Assembly: GCA_902767195.1 (NCBI GenBank)
Contig: CACXGS010000312.1
Span: 1-5,476, forward strand
From: an uncultured Lachnospiraceae bacterium
GTDB lineage: Bacteria > Bacillota_A > Clostridia > Lachnospirales > Lachnospiraceae
Reading direction: 5' to 3'
Length of the DNA: 5,476 nucleotides
In this document: one piece after another, positions 1 to 4,842 of the stretch
Layout of the letters: each line of letters begins with the position of its first letter
Position numbering within the stretch: the first letter of the stretch is position 1
The notes under the pieces: model-generated
Told to the model about the DNA's origin: nothing
Databases searched by the model: none
What the model saw: the letters and a program-made list of their open reading frames with translations, nothing else
Made by a program: the position numbers and the translations under genes

Positions 1-379
1 CGTTGCCATCATGTGGAAAGAGGATGTGGACGTATCCATCACCGGTAACTCCACCAATCCGACCCGTTTCCAGCATCCGGTAGCAGGTACCTACAAGAAA
101 GAGCGTACCGAAGCAGGTAAGAAGTACTTCTCCGTAGCATCCGGCGGCGGCACAGGCCGTACACTTCATCCGGATAATATGGCAGCAGGCCCGGCTTCCT
201 ATGGTATGACAGATACATTAGGACGTATGCACTCTGACGCTCAGTTTGCAGGATCCTCCTCCGTACCGGCCCACGTTGAGATGATGGGACTGATCGGTAT
301 GGGCAACAACCCCATGGTTGGTGCTACTGTAGCAGTTGCTGTATCGATTGAAGAGGCAGCAAAGGCCGGACAGTGGTAA
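1..379 (+). CDS. GGGtGRT-family protein, C-terminal part (5' end outside window)
   Basis: This is the last 125 complete codons of a gene that starts upstream of the window; the frame is open from base 2 and ends at TAA 377-379. The motif GGGTGRT is encoded at 143-163 and followed by LHPDNMAAGPASYGMTDTLG, the signature of the conserved family named after this motif (Pfam GGGtGRT, recalled, not searched). Full members are roughly 330 residues, so about the last third or more is seen. No biochemical function is established to my knowledge. In other Clostridia the gene often lies near an Fe-S cluster assembly scaffold gene, but that neighbour, if present, would be upstream and out of view. The tail is rich in Gly, Ala, Met and Val, with no membrane segment or signal. 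The ATG at 11 is internal, because the alignable sequence is open to the window edge. A strong terminator follows 30 bases after the stop. Confidence 0.88.
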   Translation, partial: VAIMWKEDVDVSITGNSTNPTRFQHPVAGTYKKERTEAGKKYFSVASGGGTGRTLHPDNMAAGPASYGMTDTLGRMHSDAQFAGSSSVPAHVEMMGLIGMGNNPMVGATVAVAVSIEEAAKAGQW

Positions 380-409
380 GAAGATAGATTATAATATATA
401 AGACGCAAG

Positions 410-442
410 TACCCCCGCCCGGAAACAGGCGGGGGTATTTTT
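410..442 (+). terminator. Rho-independent terminator of the GGGtGRT gene
   Basis: A perfect 10-bp GC-rich stem (410-419 with 428-437, core ACCCCCGCC/GGCGGGGGT) encloses an 8-nt loop and is followed at once by TTTTT (438-442). It lies between two convergent genes. On the minus strand the base of the stem is not followed by a T-run, so it is a good terminator only for rightward transcription. Confidence 0.93.
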
Positions 443-480
443 AATCGTGTCGGAATCATTCTCCCTACTTTATCTGAAGA

Positions 481-1320
481 TTAGCGGTATTGATCCAGCG
501 TCCGGATCAGATCCGGAATGGTCGCTTCGAAATCTACGCCGTACCACGGCTTTTTGGGATTCTTCCTTGTCACATCGATGGTGGCAGCCGTGTAATCTGC
601 CGCGATCTTCAGGGAATCCTTCCATGAAATGTCATTCATCAGGGAACCGATGGTGACGCTGGAGAAAATGTCTCCTGTTCCATGATAGGCAATGGGAATT
701 TGGTCGTTCTGATAGGTGAAATATTCCTCTTTCACCGTATCGTATCCCATAACACCGGTCTTTCCTTCCGACAGAGATACACCCGTCAGGGCAACAACTT
801 TTGCCCCGAGACCGGTCAGCCTTGCCAGAAGATCCCTGATATAGGCCTCATCGTACTCCTCTTTATATTCAGCCCCTGTCATGAAAGCAGCCTCCGTGAT
901 ATTGGGGACGATAATATCCGCAATTCCGCAGAGGGTGGCATTCTTAGCGGCATACTTCTCGTCAAATGCCGGGTAGAGCTTTCCGTTATCTCCCATAGCC
1001 GGGTCCACGAAGACAATCGTATCCTCATCACGGAAATCCGAAATAATCCTCTTAACCGTATCAATCTCTTCCTCTGTTCCAAGATATCCTGTATAAATGG
1101 CATCAAAATGCACCTTTTCCTTTTTCCAGTGTTCTGTGATCGGAACCAGCTGGTCCTCAAGATCTTTCACTGTGAAATTCTTAAACATGGTATGAGTGGA
1201 GAGGAGAGCCGTCGGTAAAATGACTGTCTCAACACCCATGGAGGAAATCAGAGGCAGCGCAACTGTCAGGCTGCATTTTCCAAGGCAGGAAATATCCTGA
1301 ATCGTCAGTATTCTCTTCAT
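481..1320 (-). CDS. Pyridoxamine/pyridoxal kinase (PdxK/PdxY type, ribokinase superfamily)
   Basis: The 279-residue protein is full length for the family (E. coli PdxK/PdxY are about 283-287). It should phosphorylate pyridoxal, pyridoxine or pyridoxamine with ATP in the cytoplasm, in the salvage route to pyridoxal 5'-phosphate. Visible signatures are an N-terminal substrate-side segment ILTIQDISCLGKCSLT (4-19), the DPAMGDNGKLY motif (106-116), PNITEA (139-144) and the anion-hole/catalytic segment GTGD (214-217), with Asp217 the expected catalytic base. No membrane segment or signal is seen. The start is ATG at 1320-1318, preceded by AAAGG (1334-1330) at 9-nt spacing. It is a single-gene unit on this strand, divergent from the transporter and convergent with the GGGtGRT gene; no terminator of its own is obvious after 481. 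Which vitamer is preferred cannot be read from the sequence, so no symbol is given. A hydroxymethylpyrimidine kinase is the nearest alternative, but the overall pattern fits PdxK/PdxY better. Confidence 0.93.
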   Translation of the reverse strand: MKRILTIQDISCLGKCSLTVALPLISSMGVETVILPTALLSTHTMFKNFTVKDLEDQLVPITEHWKKEKVHFDAIYTGYLGTEEEIDTVKRIISDFRDEDTIVFVDPAMGDNGKLYPAFDEKYAAKNATLCGIADIIVPNITEAAFMTGAEYKEEYDEAYIRDLLARLTGLGAKVVALTGVSLSEGKTGVMGYDTVKEEYFTYQNDQIPIAYHGTGDIFSSVTIGSLMNDISWKDSLKIAADYTAATIDVTRKNPKKPWYGVDFEATIPDLIRTLDQYR

Positions 1321-1383
1321 TGTTATATTCCTTTCTACTACATTTTTCTTTTGCTCTTCATTTTTATGTCATTTTGATTTATG

Positions 1384-1389
1384 ATTATA
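1384..1389 (-). promoter_or_regulatory. Candidate -10 box for the pyridoxamine kinase gene
   Basis: Reading leftward, TATAAT is a perfect -10 match 63 nt upstream of the kinase ATG in a very AT-rich stretch. The hexamer 17 nt further upstream (ATTTAT) is a poor -35. A second possible pair, TTCAAA (1425-1420) with TATCAG (1402-1397) at 17-nt spacing, lies close by. The region is AT-rich enough for chance matches. Confidence 0.35.
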
Positions 1390-1506
1390 TTCCATTCTGA
1401 TAATATATAAATACCCAGTTTTGAATTGTTTTATATGGTCAGATTGTTTTCATGCCTGACAGTTCTTCCAAAAAAGGAATTCCATTTGATTTTGCAGATA
1501 TTCATC

Positions 1507-1535
1507 TTGCATCATTTCAAGATTTTCGCTATACT
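1507..1535 (+). promoter_or_regulatory. Sigma-A type promoter for the NSS transporter
   Basis: TTGCAT (1507-1512) and TATACT (1530-1535) are separated by exactly 17 nt and match the housekeeping consensus at 4/6 and 5/6 positions. Predicted transcription starts near 1542, giving a leader of about 60 nt before the ATG at 1603. It is the only well-spaced promoter I find before the four rightward genes, so it may drive all of them. Confidence 0.6.
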
Positions 1536-1549
1536 GTTATGAGTTGTGT

Positions 1550-1580
1550 GCCCGACCCGGGAAGAGGGATGTGGCCGGGC
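1550..1580 (+). promoter_or_regulatory. GC-rich leader hairpin upstream of the transporter
   Basis: GCCCGACC (1550-1557) pairs with GGCCGGGC (1573-1580) as 7 of 8 base pairs (one A-C mismatch) around a 15-nt loop. It falls just after the predicted transcription start and 7 nt before the AGGAG ribosome site (1588-1592). There is no T-run, so it is not a terminator. It could be a 5' stabilising stem or a protein or translation control site; the role is inferred. Confidence 0.4.
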
Positions 1581-1602
1581 CAAGAAAAGGAGAAAATGAA
1601 AT

Positions 1603-2967
1603 ATGAAAGAACAACGAAGCAGTTTTTCCGGCAAGCTGGGATTTGTGCTCTCCGCAGCGGGAGCATCCGTCGGACTCGGTAACATTTGGCGATTTCCCTA
1701 TCTGGCAGCACAGCATGGAGGCGGTGTATTCCTGCTGGTCTATATCATTCTCGCCCTGACCTTCGGCTATACCATGATCATGGCGGAGACCGCCATCGGA
1801 AGAATGACCAAGAAAAGTCCGGTCTCGGCATTCACTCATTTCAGTGACAGTCCGCTGGTTAAGGCAGGGGGATGGATCAATGCCATCATTCCCATCCTGA
1901 TTGTGCCATACTACTCAACCATCGGCGGATGGGTAGTCAAATATCTCTTTGAATACCTGCGGGGAAATGTAACCCAGGTTGCCACCGATGATTACTTTAC
2001 CAACTTTATAACCGGAGGATACGAGGCGGAGATCTGGTTCCTTGTATTTACCATCGCTGTAGTTGCCGTAATCATCGCCGGTGTGGAGAATGGTATCGAG
2101 AGAGTATCTTCGATCATGATGCCTTTACTCCTGGTACTGGCTCTGATAATAGTCGGCTATTCCATCACCCTGCCGGGCGCCCTTAGTGGTGTGAAATACT
2201 TCCTGATACCCAATATGAAGAATTTCACCTGGATGACAGTGGTATCCGCAATGGGACAGATGTTCTATTCCCTGTCCATCGCCATGGGTATCCTGATCAC
2301 CTTCGGTTCCTACATGAAGGATGATGTATCCATTGAAAGCGCCACGGAAAACGTGGAAGTCTTTGATACCGGAATCGCTTTCCTGGCCGGCATGATGATC
2401 ATCCCGGCAGTATTCGCCTTCTCCGGAGGAGATTCCGAAGCCATCAACGGAGGTCCCTCCCTGATGTTTGTGACCATCCCCAAGGTCCTCTCCACCATCG
2501 GATTCCCAAGAATCGGAGGAGTATTCTTCTTTGTCCTTGTATTCTTCGCTGCCCTGACCTCTGCCATCGCCCTGATGGAATGCGCTGTCTCGGTCATCTG
2601 CGACGAATTGAAGTGGGAACGTGGAAAAGCCACTGCATGTATGATGGTAGTCATCGTACTTCTGGGAAGCCTTTCCTCCCTGGGATATGGCCCCTTGGAT
2701 ATGATAAAGATTATGGGAATGCAATTCCTTGACTTCTCAGACTTTTTGACCAATTCCATCATGATGCCTGTCTCGGCATTATCCATATGCTTCCTGGTAA
2801 CCCGCTATATCGGCGTCCAGAGGATCATCGCAGAAGTAGAGAAAAATGGGCACCAGTTCAGAAGGAAAAAAGTGTTCCTTTTCATGATCCGCTATTTAAG
2901 TCCGGTCTTTCTGGTAATCATTCTGCTGAGTTCCGTGGCCAACGCACTGGGAATCATACAGCTGTAA
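1603..2967 (+). CDS. Sodium-dependent transporter, NSS/SNF family (TC 2.A.22)
   Basis: The 454-residue polytopic membrane protein should couple Na+ entry to uptake of an amino acid or related amine. About 11 helices are visible (near 11-32, 39-62, 88-119, 143-161, 169-190, 210-238, 256-275, 305-332, 344-362, 375-403, 425-451), the 11-TM form typical of bacterial members such as Tyt1. Helix 1 (GASVGLGNIWRFPY, 20-33) fits LeuT without gaps by eye: Gly20, Val23, Asn27 and the gate Arg30 coincide. Glu62 and a helix-3 Tyr pair (103-104) are also present. Helix 8 has the Na2-site signature AALTSAIALME (316-326). Helix 6 reads QMFYSLSIAMGILITFGSY (219-237), with Met228 where LeuT has Phe259, so specificity probably differs from LeuT and cannot be assigned. 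The start is ATG 1603, with AGGAG (1588-1592) 10 nt before; an out-of-frame ATG at 1596 is not the start. No terminator follows directly. Confidence 0.95.
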   Translation: MKEQRSSFSGKLGFVLSAAGASVGLGNIWRFPYLAAQHGGGVFLLVYIILALTFGYTMIMAETAIGRMTKKSPVSAFTHFSDSPLVKAGGWINAIIPILIVPYYSTIGGWVVKYLFEYLRGNVTQVATDDYFTNFITGGYEAEIWFLVFTIAVVAVIIAGVENGIERVSSIMMPLLLVLALIIVGYSITLPGALSGVKYFLIPNMKNFTWMTVVSAMGQMFYSLSIAMGILITFGSYMKDDVSIESATENVEVFDTGIAFLAGMMIIPAVFAFSGGDSEAINGGPSLMFVTIPKVLSTIGFPRIGGVFFFVLVFFAALTSAIALMECAVSVICDELKWERGKATACMMVVIVLLGSLSSLGYGPLDMIKIMGMQFLDFSDFLTNSIMMPVSALSICFLVTRYIGVQRIIAEVEKNGHQFRRKKVFLFMIRYLSPVFLVIILLSSVANALGIIQL

Positions 2968-2973
2968 TAATCC

Positions 2974-3115
2974 GCAAATATAGGTATGGCGAGTTGAACT
3001 GTACTGCAGTCCCCAATAGCCAGGCGGTTGGATTCCGACGCCTCTGCGTCGGAACCGGTTGTCCGTTGATTGGGGTTATTCGCCACTCAGTTCAACCCCG
3101 CAACCATGTATTTGC
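2974..3115 (+). repeat. 142-nt long imperfect hairpin (structured RNA or palindromic repeat) between transporter and methyltransferase
   Basis: The two halves of this stretch fold onto each other along their whole length. From the base: a 7-bp stem (2974-2980/3109-3115); a loosely paired zone (2981-2992/3097-3108); a perfect 9-bp stem GTTGAACTG/CAGTTCAAC (2993-3001/3088-3096); an internal loop (3002-3010/3076-3087); a perfect 7-bp stem CCCCAAT/ATTGGGG (3011-3017/3069-3075); a partly paired loop; nine consecutive pairs, five of them G-U (3023-3031/3055-3063); bulged A3032; and a perfect 9-bp apex TTCCGACGC/GCGTCGGAA (3033-3041/3046-3054) with CTCT loop. It begins 6 nt after the transporter stop and ends 4 nt before the next ribosome site. 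There is no T-run, so it is not a standard terminator. I match it to no known riboswitch or RNA family. It may be a cis-acting mRNA element, a small RNA, or a dispersed MITE/REP-like palindrome. Confidence 0.8.
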
Positions 3116-3119
3116 AAGA

Positions 3120-3125
3120 AAGGAG
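3120..3125 (+). promoter_or_regulatory. Ribosome binding site that fixes the methyltransferase start
   Basis: AAGGAG (3120-3125) lies 8 nt before the ATG at 3134. It decides for that start over an in-frame TTG at 3059, which lies inside the long hairpin and has no ribosome site. The base of the hairpin closes 4 nt upstream of it, so folding could affect ribosome access. Confidence 0.85.
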
Positions 3126-3133
3126 AAGAGCTT

Positions 3134-3787
3134 ATGTCTGACAGAAAAAGCGAAGAAGAGATCACCAGGCTTGGCAACCCTGCCAAACCTCAGGGCTCTG
3201 ACGGAGAATCCATGCTGACCCGCATGAATAAAAGCCACAACCCTGTGACCACCTGGGCCCTGGATTTGGTTCAATCCATGACACACCTGGATCAACCGGC
3301 CATTCTCGACATCGGCTGCGGCGGCGGAGCAACCTTAAAGCAGCACGCAGAGAGAAATCCGGACGCCAGCCTTTACGGAATCGATTACAGCGAGACCTCC
3401 GTAAAAATGACAGAAGAATACAATCAGGAAGAAGTAGACTCCGGAAAGCTTCAGGTAACCCTGGGATCCGTCGAGAAGATGCCCTATAAAGACAACTCAT
3501 TTGACCTGATCACTACAGTAGAGAGTTTTTATTTCTGGCCGAATCCTCTGGAGAACCTGAAAGAGGTGCGGCGGGTTCTGAAAGAGGGCGGTACCTTTCA
3601 CCTGATTGCCGATATCTACGGCAAAGATGATCTGCCGGAGAAATCAAAAGGTTACATTGAAGAATACAACCTGACCAACCCCACCATCCGGGAATTCGCC
3701 GATCTTTTCGACCAGGCCGGTTTCTCCGAGACTACCATCAGCCTGAAAAAGGGAACCGACTGGATTTGTGTAACTGGTAAAAAATAA
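3134..3787 (+). CDS. Class I SAM-dependent methyltransferase (Methyltransf_11 / UbiE-like)
   Basis: The 217-residue soluble protein should transfer a methyl group from S-adenosylmethionine to an unidentified, probably small, acceptor. The Rossmann-fold motifs are complete: motif I ILDIGCGGG (57-65), the acidic ribose-binding residue Asp84 in YGIDYS, the post-II segment GSVEKMPYKDNSFDLITT (111-128), and the LKEVRRVLKEGGTF strand/helix (142-155). The N-terminal stretch with NPAKP and MLTRMNKSHNPVTTWAL (15-43) recalls a common Firmicute methyltransferase subgroup. No signal or membrane helix is present. The C-terminal part after about residue 165 is the probable acceptor-side lid and does not reveal the substrate. 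It is the first gene of a tight cluster, with the GNAT gene starting 15 nt after its stop. A ubiquinone/menaquinone methyltransferase role is not supported, because no quinone genes are nearby. Confidence 0.92.
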   Translation: MSDRKSEEEITRLGNPAKPQGSDGESMLTRMNKSHNPVTTWALDLVQSMTHLDQPAILDIGCGGGATLKQHAERNPDASLYGIDYSETSVKMTEEYNQEEVDSGKLQVTLGSVEKMPYKDNSFDLITTVESFYFWPNPLENLKEVRRVLKEGGTFHLIADIYGKDDLPEKSKGYIEEYNLTNPTIREFADLFDQAGFSETTISLKKGTDWICVTGKK

Positions 3788-3802
3788 TAGAACGGAGATG
3801 CT

Positions 3803-4273
3803 ATGAAGATTAGAAGAGCAGAAGAGAGAGATGCCGACCGGATCCTGGAGATCCTTCGCCAGGTCAACAATGTCCATCATGATTTAAGACCGGACTTGTT
3901 TATTAAAGACCGGACCAAATACAACAAAGATGAGCTCCTGGAGATCATCGGCGATGACCGTCGTCCCATTTTTCTGGCAGAAGGGGAAGAAGGACAGGTA
4001 AAGGGATACGGATTCTGTGAATTTCAGTCCCATGTAGAAGATAATAACTGGCCTGATATCACCACTCTCTATATCGATGATATCTGCGTAGACAACCGGT
4101 ACAGAAGACAGCATGTGGGAAAGGACATTTATGATTACATCATTGATTATGCCAGGGATACCGGATGCTACAACGTAACCCTCAATGTCTGGGAAAACAA
4201 TGACCCTGCCAGGACATTTTACGAATCCTGCGGGATGACCGTCCAGAAGACAGGAATGGAGAAGATACTGTAA
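3803..4273 (+). CDS. GNAT-family N-acetyltransferase (first of two)
   Basis: The 156-residue single-domain protein should transfer acetyl from acetyl-CoA to an amine on an unknown acceptor (small molecule, peptide or protein N-terminus). The fold runs in the standard order: N-terminal MKIRRAEERDADRILEI (1-17), a central strand VKGYGFCEF (67-75), motif A LYIDDICVDNRYRRQHVGKDI (89-109) and motif B VTLNVWENNDPARTFYESCGM (125-145). In the acetyl-CoA pyrophosphate loop the usual RxxGxG reads RRQHVG (101-106), with His at the first glycine; this variant occurs in functional GNATs. GGAG (3794-3797) precedes the ATG at 3803 with a short 5-nt gap. The stop is two bases before the next gene, so the two are almost certainly co-transcribed and translationally coupled. 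The substrate cannot be inferred. Confidence 0.92.
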   Translation: MKIRRAEERDADRILEILRQVNNVHHDLRPDLFIKDRTKYNKDELLEIIGDDRRPIFLAEGEEGQVKGYGFCEFQSHVEDNNWPDITTLYIDDICVDNRYRRQHVGKDIYDYIIDYARDTGCYNVTLNVWENNDPARTFYESCGMTVQKTGMEKIL

Positions 4274-4275
4274 TT

Positions 4276-4713
4276 ATGATGACGATTCGTTTGATGAAAA
4301 AAGAAGATGAGAGAGCAGTCGTGGATATGATGCGCACCTTCTACCAGTCTCCGGCTGTCTACACTGACGGTTCGGAAGAAATATATCTTTGTAACGTCAG
4401 GGCCTGCGTAGGAGACAGCCCTTATATAAAGGGATATATTCTGGAAGAAGATGACCTGATCATCGGCTACGGCATGATTGCCCTGTCCTTCTCCACCGAA
4501 TTCGGAAAGCCCTGCATCTGGCTGGAGGATCTTTATCTGGTGGAGGAAGCCCGGGATAAAAGATATGGCGGCGAATACATCCGCTTTATCATGGACCACT
4601 ACCCTGACGCCATCTATCGTCTGGAAGTTGAAAAAGAAAATGAACCGGCTTATCATCTTTTTCGCAAGCTTGGTTTTGAGACCATGCCTTATTTAGAAAT
4701 GATCATCCGATGA
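4276..4713 (+). CDS. GNAT-family N-acetyltransferase (second of two)
   Basis: A 145-residue single-domain GNAT, clearly different in sequence from its upstream neighbour. Seen are MTIRLMKKEDERAVVDMM (2-19), a strand LIIGYGMIALSF (61-72), motif A WLEDLYLVEEARDKRYGGEYI (82-102) and motif B YRLEVEKENEPAYHLFRKLGFE (114-135). The acetyl-CoA loop reads RDKRYGGEY, so the first glycine of RxxGxG is Arg. The ending LGFE followed by YLEMIIR is typical of the family. Two adjacent in-frame ATGs (4276 and 4279) are possible starts. Only a distant GGAG (4258-4261) is present, so translation probably depends on ribosomes finishing the preceding gene, whose TAA ends two bases upstream. It probably acetylates a small molecule or peptide, but the acceptor is unknown. 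It is the last gene before the terminator. Confidence 0.9.
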   Translation: MMTIRLMKKEDERAVVDMMRTFYQSPAVYTDGSEEIYLCNVRACVGDSPYIKGYILEEDDLIIGYGMIALSFSTEFGKPCIWLEDLYLVEEARDKRYGGEYIRFIMDHYPDAIYRLEVEKENEPAYHLFRKLGFETMPYLEMIIR

Positions 4714-4720
4714 AAAATAT

Positions 4721-4797
4721 ACGTCGCAGTGACGCTCATGCCCATTTATAGAAGAAGGGGCAATGGATCGTAACTGCGACGTTTTTTTATTTTTTTT
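4721..4797 (+). terminator. Large two-part intrinsic terminator of the methyltransferase-GNAT cluster, probably bidirectional
   Basis: A perfect 10-bp stem (ACGTCGCAGT 4721-4730 with ACTGCGACGT 4773-4782) is followed by T7-A-T7 (4782-4797, first T shared with the stem). The 42-nt apical region holds a second stem, CATGCCC (4737-4743) with GGGCAATG (4758-4765, one A bulged). Read leftward, the same outer stem is followed after three bases by TTTTT (4717-4713), so it can also end transcription of the lipoprotein gene. The leftward T-run overlaps the GNAT stop codon. Confidence 0.88.
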
Positions 4798-4842
4798 AAA
4801 ATGTGTTTTTATGAATAATTTAACTTCCGGCGATTCCTGTTA

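Noticed and set aside
410..442. Bidirectional terminator also serving the pyridoxamine kinase
   Set aside because: Leftward of the stem the minus strand reads ACTTGCGTC with no T-run, so only rightward function is supported.
682..1218. 178-codon ORF on the + strand
   Set aside because: Lies wholly antisense to the well-supported pyridoxamine kinase and shows no family features or ribosome site.
1452..1682. 76-codon ORF in the divergent intergenic region
   Set aside because: It spans the promoter, leader hairpin and transporter start in another frame; no ribosome site precedes ATG 1452.
2125..2724. 199-codon ORF on the - strand, rich in His, Gly, Asp and Gln
   Set aside because: Antisense to the NSS transporter; its composition is what the reverse complement of hydrophobic-helix codons gives.
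3059..3133. In-frame N-terminal extension of the methyltransferase from TTG at 3059
   Set aside because: It would place 25 codons inside the long hairpin, lacks a ribosome site and does not resemble the family; ATG 3134 has a strong AAGGAG.
2968..3133. T-box, SAM or other known riboswitch, or an intrinsic terminator
   Set aside because: No T-box core, no SAM-riboswitch core motifs recognised, and no T-run after any stem; the region is one long hairpin instead.
3106..3141. Short 11-codon upstream ORF overlapping the methyltransferase start
   Set aside because: No ribosome site precedes its ATG, which lies in the hairpin base; the overlap with the true start is likely chance.
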